This document shows, one piece after another, positions 1-7,202 of a DNA stretch of 64,000 nt. The stretch spans positions 217,368-281,367 of the forward strand of contig NZ_FZPH01000012.1 of NCBI RefSeq assembly GCF_900188485.1, read 5' to 3'. A program made the translations under genes and the position numbers. The notes under the pieces are model-generated. The model was not told the origin of the DNA. It saw only the letters and a list, made by a program, of their open reading frames with translations, and made no database searches. Source of the stretch: Asanoa hainanensis (GTDB lineage: Bacteria > Actinomycetota > Actinomycetes > Mycobacteriales > Micromonosporaceae). The number at the start of each line of letters is the position of its first letter. Positions within the stretch are counted from its first letter, which is position 1.

Positions 1-1
1 C

Positions 2-784
2 TTCGAACCGCTGCGCGCGGCCGAAGGAGGACCCAGTCACGTCGTGCGTTCCGGTGGGACCGTCAGGCGCCCCGCCGGGCCGTGGACCAGCACCGTTCAT
101 TCGCTGCTCCGCCACCTGGAGGAGGTCGGATTCGCCGGCGCTCCCCGAGTGGTCGGGGACGGCATCGACCCCGACGGCAACGAGGTACTCACCTGGATCG
201 AGGGCGACTTCGCCCACCCGCACGCCTGGTCGGACGAGGGGGTGTGGCAGGTCGGCAGGCTGCTGCGTGACCTGCACACCGCCACAGCCGGCTTCGTACC
301 CCCGCCCGACGCGGTATGGCAACCGTGGTGGATGCACCACCACGGCCCGGACTCCGTCGTCGGGCACTGCGACGCCGGCCCCTGGCACACCGTCGCCCGC
401 GACGGTGCACCGGTGGCGTTCATCGACTGGACCCTGGCGGGCCCGGTCGACCGGCTCGACGAGGTCGTCGCCGCCGCGTGGTGGCACGCCCAACTCCACG
501 ACGACGACGTCGCCGAACGCAACCACCTGCCCGACCCGGTGATCCGCGCCAGACAGCTACGGCTGTTCCTGGACGGATACGAACTGGCTGCCACCGATCG
601 CGCCGGCCTGATCAGCCGGATGATCGAGTTCGCCGTCCGCGACACCGCGGCCGAAGCGACCCGCGCCCACATCACTCCGTCATCGAGTGATCCGGCACCC
701 CTGTGGGCGCTGGCCTGGCGGGCCCGTGCCGGAGCCTGGATGATCCGTCACCGCACCCTCCTCGAGCGCGCCATCGGGGAGTAG
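2..784 (+). CDS. APH-family phosphotransferase, 5' end cut by window
   Basis: Small-molecule kinase of the aminoglycoside phosphotransferase/choline kinase fold. The catalytic-loop equivalent GHCDAGPW lies near residue 110 and the metal-binding IDWTLAGP motif near residue 127, counted from the GTG at 44. The frame is open to the window edge, and the residues before that GTG (EGGPSHVVRSGGTVRRPAGPW) fit the usual N-terminus of this family. The GTG at 44 is therefore probably internal, and the GGAGGA before it is coding rather than a ribosome site. The substrate cannot be told from sequence. A stem-loop follows the stop. It faces a gene remnant and has no evident partner in the window. Confidence 0.8.
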   Translation, partial: FEPLRAAEGGPSHVVRSGGTVRRPAGPWTSTVHSLLRHLEEVGFAGAPRVVGDGIDPDGNEVLTWIEGDFAHPHAWSDEGVWQVGRLLRDLHTATAGFVPPPDAVWQPWWMHHHGPDSVVGHCDAGPWHTVARDGAPVAFIDWTLAGPVDRLDEVVAAAWWHAQLHDDDVAERNHLPDPVIRARQLRLFLDGYELAATDRAGLISRMIEFAVRDTAAEATRAHITPSSSDPAPLWALAWRARAGAWMIRHRTLLERAIGE

Positions 785-792
785 CACAGGCC

Positions 793-823
793 GGGGCCGC
801 CGACAATCCACGTTGGCGGCCCC
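793..823. terminator. stem-loop terminator, 9-bp stem
   Basis: GGGGCCGCC (793-801) pairs perfectly with GGCGGCCCC (815-823) across a 13-nt loop, just after the phosphotransferase stop and before the convergent TSUP remnant. There is no U tract, as is usual in high-GC actinobacteria. Confidence 0.6.
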
Positions 824-843
824 GCGCCGCATTGCCGGTCAAG

Positions 844-1173
844 CTAAGGGCTGGCCGGTGCGAACAGTACGACGTCCCAGTGCGGGGTCAGGGTCGACCA
901 CGGGACTGCGACCGAGCGTGCGGGTAGCGCGGTCAGCACCACGATCAGGCTCAGCGCCTTGTTGACGATGACGGCCTGCAACGCGGCGAAACCGAACAGC
1001 ACGATCAGCAGGGGCAGCCGGAACTCGGCTCCGCCGAGGCCGATCATGCCGCCGAGGACCCCGACGGCAGCGCCGCCCGCGAATGCCAAGGGCAACGACG
1101 CTCGGACGGTGCCGAGCCGTGGCGCGGAAAGCACGAATGCAGACGCTACGGGAGTCGTGTGCCGGGAAGCCAC
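844..1173 (-). pseudogene. truncated TSUP (TauE/SafE) anion permease
   Basis: N-terminal part of a sulfite exporter TauE/SafE-type membrane permease. The GGMIGLGGAEFRLPLL motif of the family is intact near residues 40-55, and two hydrophobic segments remain. After residue 102 (HWDVV) family similarity stops and the frame ends in seven unrelated residues. The protein is thus 109 aa against about 240-260 in intact members. It overlaps the 3' end of the FAD monooxygenase gene by 28 nt, so it was probably the last gene of that operon before losing its 3' half. Confidence 0.65.
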
Positions 1174-2699
1174 TGATCGAGATACGCGCGCAGAGCGTTG
1201 ATGTCGGTCCCGCCCCGGTAGCCGATGTGCCCGTCAGGTCGTACCAGGATGGCGGTCGGCTCATGGACCCGAAGGCGGTCGAGCGCGGCCGCCGTCGGTC
1301 GATCGAGACGGTGGACGCTGAGCCGCGGTGGGCTCGGCTCAGCCGGCCAACCAGCTCCGCACAGGAGGAGATGCCATCCCGGCGCCGCAGTGAGACCGTG
1401 CAACGTGCTTGGGGTGGAGCCAGATGCGAGCGGTGCGTCGGGCAGGCGGTCGCCGGCTGCGGCGCAGCGGGAGGAACCTGCCGGCCCAGACGTCGAAAGC
1501 GGGCTGTGCGGGTAGCTGATGTTCAGTTGGGAGACCGTCCGGAAGATGGCTCCTCGCCCCCGGGAGATCTTCGCCGCCAGCGGCAGCATCGTGGGGGCGA
1601 CCCGGGCGCGCGCGAAACGCACGAGCGGGTTGGTCGAGGTCGCGATGGTGAAGGCGCGGTCGGACATCCGCAGGACTGTCCGGCCGACGGGTGCCCGTTC
1701 GGTGCCGTAGCTGTCCAGAATGCGGTCAGGAGCTTGGCCGGACAGGGCGTAAGCGAGCTTCCACGCCAGGTTCGCGGCGTCCTGGATACCGGTGTTCATG
1801 CCTTGCGCTCCGGCCGGTGAGTGGATGTGGGCGGCGTCGCCGGCCAGGAAGATCCGTTCGGCTCGGTAGCGCGACGCGGCTCGGTGGTGGAGCCGGAAGT
1901 TCGTCATCCACACCGGATCTCGAAGGTGGACGGCTCCGTCGGTGTACTGGTTCGCCAGCTCTTGAACGTCATTCAACGTCACAGTCGCGCCCGGCGCGGC
2001 CGACTCGGCGCGCGGCCTCATCGCCAGCACGCGCCAGGCCGCGGGTGAGACGAGCGGGAAGAAGAACAGCATGCCGCGGGCTGAGACGAAGACGTGCGCG
2101 ATGCCCGCATCGAGGCCGTCGGCGTCGAGGTCGGCCAGGACAAAGGTCTGCGGATACGAGCTGCCCTCGAACGCGATACCCGCCAGTTCGCGGACGGTGC
2201 TGCGAGCACCGTCGCAGCCGACGACATACGGCACCTCGAGGTGCTCGATGGCGCTGTCGCGGTGCCGCAACGTCCCCGTTGTCGAAGCGGTGTCCTGGGT
2301 GAGGCTGGTCAGCTCGACTCCGCGTTCGACCTCGACGCCGTGAGCGCGGAGGTGATCGATGAGCACCTGCTCGGTGTGCGCCTGCGACAGGAACAGCAGG
2401 AACGGGTATCGCGTGTCCGCGAACCCGAGGTCGAACATGGGGAGCGGGACTGTCCTGCGCCCGGCGTGGATGAGGAGCCGGACGTTCGGGTTGCCCTGGC
2501 GGACCAACTCGTCAGAGACCCCGAGGCCCGCGAGAACCTCCAGCGTGCGGGGCTGGATCGCCAGCGCCCGTGACTCACGCGCCCGGTCGAAGTTGCGGTC
2601 GACGATGCGCGGCCGAGCTCCTTGGGCGATCAACAGGGCAGCCATCGCCAGCCCGGTGGGTCCGCCACCGACCACCAGGACGTCCGGCGGCGCCGTCAC
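1146..2699 (-). CDS. FAD-dependent aromatic-type monooxygenase
   Basis: Class A flavoprotein hydroxylase of the PheA/TfdB/PHBH fold, 517 aa, expected to hydroxylate an aromatic substrate using NAD(P)H and oxygen in the cytoplasm. Visible motifs are the FAD-binding GGGPTGLA at residues 11-18, the DG fingerprint VGCDGARSTVRELA near 160, and GDAAHIHSPAGAQGMNTG near 285. A C-terminal thioredoxin-like domain starts near residue 400. The start is a GTG 30 nt behind the arsR-like gene, so the two are probably co-transcribed. The link to ArsR suggests induction by a thiophilic toxin, but the substrate is unknown. Confidence 0.85.
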   Translation of the reverse strand: MTAPPDVLVVGGGPTGLAMAALLIAQGARPRIVDRNFDRARESRALAIQPRTLEVLAGLGVSDELVRQGNPNVRLLIHAGRRTVPLPMFDLGFADTRYPFLLFLSQAHTEQVLIDHLRAHGVEVERGVELTSLTQDTASTTGTLRHRDSAIEHLEVPYVVGCDGARSTVRELAGIAFEGSSYPQTFVLADLDADGLDAGIAHVFVSARGMLFFFPLVSPAAWRVLAMRPRAESAAPGATVTLNDVQELANQYTDGAVHLRDPVWMTNFRLHHRAASRYRAERIFLAGDAAHIHSPAGAQGMNTGIQDAANLAWKLAYALSGQAPDRILDSYGTERAPVGRTVLRMSDRAFTIATSTNPLVRFARARVAPTMLPLAAKISRGRGAIFRTVSQLNISYPHSPLSTSGPAGSSRCAAAGDRLPDAPLASGSTPSTLHGLTAAPGWHLLLCGAGWPAEPSPPRLSVHRLDRPTAAALDRLRVHEPTAILVRPDGHIGYRGGTDINALRAYLDQWLPGTRLP

Positions 2700-2729
2700 C
2701 CATTCATCGTAGGAACGGTTCGCGCCGGG

Positions 2730-3113
2730 TCACACCGCCTGGACGGCTGGGGCTTCGTCGAAGACGAGCAGTGCGGCGAGTTGACGCATGATGCCTGGCC
2801 GGGCTCGGTAGTAGACCCACGTTCCGCGACGTTCGCCGTCGATGAGGCCGGCTTCGCGCAGGGTTTTGAGGTGGTGCGAGATCGTCGGCCCGGACAGCTC
2901 GAACGCCGGGGTCAGGTCGCAGACGCAGGCCTCGCCGCCCTCGGCTGACGCGATCATCGACATCAGCTGCAGCCGGACCGGATCGCCGAGCGCTTTGAAG
3001 GCCGGCGCGAGGACGGACGCCGTCTCGGCCGGTATTCGGCTCACCGCGAGGGGTGGGCAGCACGGCGTGCCCGCGTTGAGGTCGATCACCGGCAGCGCCG
3101 CTTGCTTAGACAT
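2730..3113 (-). CDS. arsR: ArsR/SmtB-family metalloregulator
   Basis: Winged-helix repressor of 127 aa. The recognition region is SGPTISHHLKTLREAG, preceded by EACVCDLT, the two-cysteine motif that binds trivalent As or Sb in ArsR. A further CC pair sits at residues 18-19. Release from DNA on metal binding would derepress the leftward operon (monooxygenase, TSUP remnant) and possibly the divergent rightward one. The ATG at 3113 faces a 100-bp divergent promoter region rich in TTC/GAA palindromes. A second, different ArsR lies at 4889-5221. Confidence 0.88.
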   Translation of the reverse strand: MSKQAALPVIDLNAGTPCCPPLAVSRIPAETASVLAPAFKALGDPVRLQLMSMIASAEGGEACVCDLTPAFELSGPTISHHLKTLREAGLIDGERRGTWVYYRARPGIMRQLAALLVFDEAPAVQAV

Positions 3114-3150
3114 GCTTCTAGGTTGACAGATCTCGAAACAGCGTGCAACT

Positions 3151-3180
3151 CTTCTGTTTAGAAGTTCATCTACTTCGAAG
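3151..3180. promoter_or_regulatory. candidate ArsR operator in divergent promoter
   Basis: Between the divergent arsR gene and the small-protein operon, CTTCT-GTTT-AGAAG (3151-3164) is an inverted repeat and CTTCGAAG (3173-3180) a perfect palindrome. A TTGACA at 3123-3128 could be a -35 element for the rightward operon, but no convincing -10 is at the right distance. Assignment as ArsR operator rests on position only. Confidence 0.35.
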
Positions 3181-3213
3181 GACTTCGAGACAGCCTGGTG
3201 AAGGAGTCACGCC

Positions 3214-3360
3214 ATGTTCCGTATTGGTCGCCGTCCCGCCGCTGAGGCGGGGGTTCGGTTCTGCGACAGCTGCACCGAGGTCAGCACCGCCGACGAGCGC
3301 GCCCGGCGACGCCTCGACCAGAACAGGGCCCACATCGCTGCGGTCATCGGACCGCGCTGA
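3214..3360 (+). CDS. 48-aa CxxC micro-protein
   Basis: Short ORF with a good ribosome site (AAGGAG at 3201-3206, 7-nt spacing) and an ATG start. It encodes a basic protein with one CDSC motif at about residues 17-20 and a charged helical C-terminal half. It is the first gene of the rightward arsenic-type operon, 26 nt before the CCG-repeat gene. The two cysteines could bind metal or a thiol-reactive ion. I do not recognise a named family. Position and ribosome site are the reasons to call it real. Confidence 0.6.
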   Translation: MFRIGRRPAAEAGVRFCDSCTEVSTADERARRRLDQNRAHIAAVIGPR

Positions 3361-3386
3361 GACCACGCCGAAGAAGGAGACTGATC

Positions 3387-3623
3387 ATGACCGAGACCAA
3401 GAACGGCGGCGGATTCACCGGCGACCCCGCCGCCGCGCTGTCCGTAGCCGGCACGGGCGGTTGCTGTGGCAACCCTCCTCAGGCGAACCTGTCCCTGCCG
3501 GAGCCCGACGGGGCAGCCACGACGTGTTGTGGCACGGCGGCCGAGGCGAAGGCGGAGAGCTCGTGCTGCGGCACTGCGGCCAAGGCTGACGCCGTCGCGA
3601 GCGGATCGGGCTGCTGCGGATGA
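3387..3623 (+). CDS. CCG-repeat cysteine-rich small protein
   Basis: Protein of 78 aa with four Cys-Cys-Gly triplets at residues 26-28, 47-49, 60-62 and 76-78, separated by Ala/Gly/Glu-rich linkers. AAGGAGA lies just before the ATG. The stop overlaps the start of the M28 peptidase gene by 4 nt (ATGA), so translation is coupled. Vicinal cysteine pairs bind As(III) and similar ions well, and the same CC pairs recur at the tail of the ArsO-like flavoprotein four genes on. A role as metal(loid) sponge or carrier is inferred. It has no signal peptide. Confidence 0.7.
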   Translation: MTETKNGGGFTGDPAAALSVAGTGGCCGNPPQANLSLPEPDGAATTCCGTAAEAKAESSCCGTAAKADAVASGSGCCG

Positions 3624-4876
3624 CAACCGGATCTGAGCCGGCCGCTCTCGACCGGCTCCTGGCCGAGGTGTCGGGCGAGCGGATGGTCGCCACGGTCGCG
3701 ACCTTGGCTGGCGATCCGTTCGAAGGCCGACGGGTCGGCACGCCGGGTGGCGCCGCCGCACGTGCCTGGCTCGCACGCCAGCTGGAGGGCATCGGCGCGA
3801 CGGTGACGACCGAGACGTTCCCTGTGCGGGCGGTTCCCGACGTCTATGCCGCGCCCATCGCGGAGTGGAACGACGGAGACATCGCGCACCGGCTGACGTT
3901 CGGCCGAGACTTCAGTGTCCATCTCGCTTCAGTCGACGCCGGCGATCAGCCGAAGCGGGGGCCGCTGGGGTTGGCCGGCGCCGACGACCCGACCGGGCGA
4001 TGGCTGCTCGTGCCGGCCGCGATGGCCCTCGCCGACGCCTACGAGCACGCCGCCGGCGCGCTCGGGCTCCTGGTCGGCCGGGCCGTCGACGGGGACGGCT
4101 GGCACTTCACGATGCTGGCGGGGCCAAACCCCGGTCGGCTACCAGTCCTCAGCGTCGCCACCGAGTTGCACGAGCGGCTGGTCGCGGCAGTCGGCGGCGG
4201 TGCCGCGAGCTGGTCGGCGAGCTCGCCGATCCGCCGGGTGGACGTGACCGGCGCCAACGTCCACGGTCGTCTGCGCACTGCCACACCTCGTGGCGTGGAT
4301 CTGTTGCTGACGGCCCACTACGACGGAGTGGGCCATCACCCGGGTCTGCGTCAACCGGCGGCGGCCGACAACGGGAGCGGCGTCGCCGTCGTCTGCGAAG
4401 CCGCTCGGATCCTCGCTGCGGGCCTCCCCTCCGACGTTGGACTCTCCGTGGCGTTCGTCGACGGCGAGGAGACCGGCGCCCTCGGATCGGCCCACCATGC
4501 CGGGCAGCTTCGTGCTACGGACGACCAACCACTGGTGATCAACGTCGACGGCGCAGGATGCCTGCACGAGGCCGCCGCCGTCGAGGCGGGCGGCCCTGCC
4601 CACGGGCTCCTCGCAGTGCTCGACCGGGCCGCGCGGCACACCGGGCTGCCGCTGACGGCTGGGCCGGTCGCCTCCGACAACCGCCGATATGCCGCGGTTG
4701 GTCTGGCAACGGTCGGGATCGGCGCGGGCATGGCGGGCTATCACAGCCCGGCCGACACCGCCGACCGCGTCGAGCCGGAGACGATGGTCGCGATCTGCCG
4801 GCTCGTCGTCGCGACTGGGTGGCTGGCCGCGTCGGATGCGACTAAACTTTCATCGTTGATCGGCGATAGACGATGA
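3620..4876 (+). CDS. M28-family zinc aminopeptidase-like protein
   Basis: Cytoplasmic protein of 418 aa with the M28 co-catalytic zinc peptidase core. TAHYDGVG (first metal His/Asp) lies near residue 228, AADNGSG (bridging Asp) near 248, DGEETGALGS (catalytic Glu pair) near 278, and GYHSPADT (last His) near 375. No signal peptide is seen, although many M28 enzymes are exported. The start overlaps the CCG-protein stop. The last codons overlap an inverted repeat that may be the operator of the next arsR. A peptidase inside an arsenic-type operon is unusual; a role in cleaving a peptide or amide toxin is conceivable but unproven. Confidence 0.8.
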   Translation: MTTGSEPAALDRLLAEVSGERMVATVATLAGDPFEGRRVGTPGGAAARAWLARQLEGIGATVTTETFPVRAVPDVYAAPIAEWNDGDIAHRLTFGRDFSVHLASVDAGDQPKRGPLGLAGADDPTGRWLLVPAAMALADAYEHAAGALGLLVGRAVDGDGWHFTMLAGPNPGRLPVLSVATELHERLVAAVGGGAASWSASSPIRRVDVTGANVHGRLRTATPRGVDLLLTAHYDGVGHHPGLRQPAAADNGSGVAVVCEAARILAAGLPSDVGLSVAFVDGEETGALGSAHHAGQLRATDDQPLVINVDGAGCLHEAAAVEAGGPAHGLLAVLDRAARHTGLPLTAGPVASDNRRYAAVGLATVGIGAGMAGYHSPADTADRVEPETMVAICRLVVATGWLAASDATKLSSLIGDRR

Positions 4877-4877
4877 A
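4849..4877. promoter_or_regulatory. inverted repeat upstream of second arsR
   Basis: TTCATCGT (4849-4856) and ACGATGAA (4870-4877) form a perfect 8-bp inverted repeat with a 13-nt spacer. It straddles the end of the peptidase gene and ends 11 nt before the arsR start. Position and symmetry suggest an autoregulatory ArsR operator. Confidence 0.5.
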
Positions 4878-4888
4878 GCTGGTGGAAC

Positions 4889-5221
4889 GTGTCAGACCTC
4901 CTCGACCGGGCGACAGCTACGACGTACGCGTCATGGTTTCGTGCCCTGGCCGACCCGACCCGGGTGCAGATCGTCGAGTACCTGGCGCGGCAAGCACGCC
5001 CGATGCCGGTCGGCGAGCTCGTCGAAGCGGTGGGGCTGGCCCAGTCAACGGTGTCGCAACACCTCAAGGTGCTCACCGAGGTCGGGTTCGTCCGGGTCGA
5101 ACCGGTCGGCAACGCCCGCCACTACCGCATCAACCAGAACTGCGTGGACTGCTTCCCATCAGCGGCCGACGTCGTCATGGGCCGGCCCGCTCCGACCCCG
5201 GCAGGAGGCTGCGAATGCTGA
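4889..5221 (+). CDS. arsR: ArsR-family regulator, C-terminal cysteines
   Basis: Winged-helix repressor of 110 aa. The recognition helix is AQSTVSQHLKVLTEVG (residues about 51-66), after a dimerisation helix containing ALADPTRVQIVEYL. It lacks the CxC of classical ArsR at the helix start but carries cysteines in NQNCVDCF and a terminal GGCEC, so metal or metalloid sensing at a C-terminal site is likely. The GTG start has a GGTGGA ribosome site. The stop overlaps the acetyltransferase gene by 7 nt. The longer in-frame-shifted ORF from 4873 is rejected because this frame is the conserved one. Confidence 0.88.
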   Translation: MSDLLDRATATTYASWFRALADPTRVQIVEYLARQARPMPVGELVEAVGLAQSTVSQHLKVLTEVGFVRVEPVGNARHYRINQNCVDCFPSAADVVMGRPAPTPAGGCEC

Positions 5222-5703
5222 TCCGCCCGATGGAGCCCGCCGACGCCGACGCGGTCCTGCGCATCTACCAGGCCGGCCTCGACACCGGTCACGCCAGCTT
5301 CGAAGTGACCGCACCGGCCTGGGCGACCTTCGACGCCGCACGACTGCCCGAGCACCGACTCGTCACCGTCGATGACGACGGGGCCGTCGTCGGTTGGGTC
5401 GCCGTGTCCGCGGTCTCGAGCCGACTGGTCTACGCGGGGGTCGTCGAGCACTCCGTCTACGTCGACCCCACCGCCAGCGGCAAAGGTGTCGCCCGATCGC
5501 TGCTGGCGGCCCTCATCGCCTCGACGGAAGCCGCAGGCGTGTGGACAATCCAGTCGGGCGTCTTTCCCGAGAACGCTTCCAGCCTCGCCCTGCACCGCAG
5601 GGCCGGGTTCCGCACCATCGGCACGCGAGAGCGGGTCGGCCGCCATCACGGCCGGTGGCGCGACGTGATCCTGCTCGAACGCCGCAGCCCCGCCATCATC
5701 TAG
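5215..5703 (+). CDS. ArsN1-type arsinothricin/phosphinothricin N-acetyltransferase
   Basis: GNAT acetyltransferase of 162 aa. It has the N-terminal IRPMEPADADAVLRIY strand-helix, the acetyl-CoA loop equivalent VDPTASGKGVARSLL near residue 88, and the C-terminal NASSLALHRRAGF motif with HHGRWRDV typical of phosphinothricin acetyltransferases. In arsenic operons such proteins (ArsN1) acetylate the alpha-amino group of the organoarsenical antibiotic arsinothricin. ATG 5215 is chosen because GCAGGAGG lies 6 nt upstream and it overlaps the arsR stop. Substrate assignment is from context and family. Confidence 0.82.
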   Translation: MLIRPMEPADADAVLRIYQAGLDTGHASFEVTAPAWATFDAARLPEHRLVTVDDDGAVVGWVAVSAVSSRLVYAGVVEHSVYVDPTASGKGVARSLLAALIASTEAAGVWTIQSGVFPENASSLALHRRAGFRTIGTRERVGRHHGRWRDVILLERRSPAII

Positions 5704-5743
5704 ACCCCGCGTCGCCAGAACCCAGACGCCGAAGTCTGACCAG

Positions 5744-5762
5744 TTGATTCGATTAGCTTCAA
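5744..5762. promoter_or_regulatory. candidate operator before ArsO-like gene
   Basis: TTGA (5744-5747) and TCAA (5759-5762) form a short interrupted palindrome in an AT-richer 60-bp gap, just upstream of the ribosome site of the flavoprotein gene. It resembles ArsR/SmtB half sites but is short. Confidence 0.25.
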
Positions 5763-5776
5763 GACAAGGAGACATC

Positions 5777-7198
5777 GTGAGTACGTCGTTCGACGACCTA
5801 CCCGTGGTCGTCATCGGTGGTGGACCGGTCGGCCTGGCCGCCGCCGCCCATCTCGCCGAGCGCGAGATCCCGTTCGTCGTGCTGGAGTCCGGCGACGCCC
5901 CCGCCTCGGCAGTCCGGCAGTGGGGCCACGTGCGCCTGTTCTCGCCATGGCGATACAACGTGGACTCCGCCGCACGCCGGCTGCTGGCCGACGCCGGTTG
6001 GGTCGAGCCGGACCTGGACGTGTTGCCTACCGGCGCGCAGCTCGCCGACGACTACCTCCGTCCGCTCGCGGACCTGCCCGCGCTCAAGCCGTACATCCGC
6101 TACGACTCGCGAGTGGTCGCCGTGACCCGGCTGGGGATGGACCGCGTCCGCACCTCAGACCGCGCGACCACGCCACTGCTGGTACGCCTTGCCGGCGGCG
6201 ACGACCTGTTGGCCCGCGCCGTCATCGACGCCTCCGGCACTTGGACGACACCCAACGTCCTGGGCGCGTCCGGGATCCTGGCCCACGGCGAGGACCAGGC
6301 GGCCGCGTACGTGGAGCACGCCCTGCCTGATGTGTTGGGTACCGACCGCGACCGGTTCGCTGGCAAGCGGACCCTGGTCGTCGGCGCCGGCCACTCCGCC
6401 GCCAACACCCTGCTCTCCCTGTCAGAGCTGGCTCGTCAGGTTCCCGGCACGAGCGTTGTGTGGGCGATCCGCTCGACGAGCCCGGCGCGCACTTACGGCG
6501 GTGAAGCCGATGACGCCCTACCCGCCCGCGGCGCCCTCGGATCGCGGCTGCACTCCCTTGTGGACGACGGCACGATCGAGCTGGTGACGGGCTTCGCCGT
6601 GCGGAGCGTCGAAGCGACCGAAGGCCAGGTGACGGTGTCCGGCGGCCGAGCGACCATTACCGCGGACCGCATCGTGTCGGCGACCGGCTTCCGTCCCGAC
6701 CACACCTTCGTCTCCGAGCTCCGGCTGGACCTGGACCCGATCCTCGGCTCGACCCGCGCCCTTGCCCCACTGATCGACCCCAACGAACACTCCTGCGGCA
6801 CCGTCCCACCGCACGGCGCCGACGAGCTCGCCCACCCCGAACCCGGCTTCTACGCCATCGGCGTCAAGAGCTACGGACGCGCACCCACCTTCCTGCTGGC
6901 CACCGGCTACGAACAGGCCCGCTCCGTTGTCGCCGCGCTGGCCGGTGACTGGGCCGCCGCCCGCGACGTCCAACTGGACCTGCCCGAGACCGGCGTCTGC
7001 AACAGCAACCCGGTCCTCGACGACGACACCATCACCGGCGGCGGCGGGTGCTGCGGCACCAGCGCTCCGGCGACAGCGGAGCCTGCCGGTCGAGGCCTCG
7101 CCACCGGAATCTCCGGCGGGCTGCTTCGCGCACCGCTGACCCTCATCTCCGTCACCGAGACCAGCGGCTCCGACCAGGCCGGCAGCTGCTGCAACTGA
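5777..7198 (+). CDS. arsO: ArsO-like NAD(P)/FAD flavoprotein monooxygenase
   Basis: Two-dinucleotide-binding flavoprotein of 473 aa. The FAD site GGGPVGLAAAAHL is near residue 13 and the NADPH site VGAGHSAANTL near 200. The family-typical RQWGHVRLFSPW motif and the ATGFRPD motif near 300 are also present. This family sits in many bacterial ars operons, where an oxidising role on (organo)arsenicals is proposed. The last 60 residues carry GVCNSN, GGGGCCGT and a terminal GSCCN, matching the CC pairs of the small protein at 3387. GTG 5777 is preferred over 5744 because AAGGAG lies 5 nt before it. The MFS gene follows after 4 nt. Confidence 0.82.
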   Translation: MSTSFDDLPVVVIGGGPVGLAAAAHLAEREIPFVVLESGDAPASAVRQWGHVRLFSPWRYNVDSAARRLLADAGWVEPDLDVLPTGAQLADDYLRPLADLPALKPYIRYDSRVVAVTRLGMDRVRTSDRATTPLLVRLAGGDDLLARAVIDASGTWTTPNVLGASGILAHGEDQAAAYVEHALPDVLGTDRDRFAGKRTLVVGAGHSAANTLLSLSELARQVPGTSVVWAIRSTSPARTYGGEADDALPARGALGSRLHSLVDDGTIELVTGFAVRSVEATEGQVTVSGGRATITADRIVSATGFRPDHTFVSELRLDLDPILGSTRALAPLIDPNEHSCGTVPPHGADELAHPEPGFYAIGVKSYGRAPTFLLATGYEQARSVVAALAGDWAAARDVQLDLPETGVCNSNPVLDDDTITGGGGCCGTSAPATAEPAGRGLATGISGGLLRAPLTLISVTETSGSDQAGSCCN

Positions 7199-7202
7199 AC
7201 CG

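Noticed and set aside
25..46. GGAGGA plus GTG as the start of the first gene
   Set aside because: The frame is open to the window edge and the residues before the GTG match the usual N-terminal region of the family, so the gene begins outside the window.
4873..5703. Long 276-codon ORF joining arsR shadow and acetyltransferase
   Set aside because: Its first half is the wrong frame of the arsR gene. The acetyltransferase starts at 5215 with its own ribosome site.
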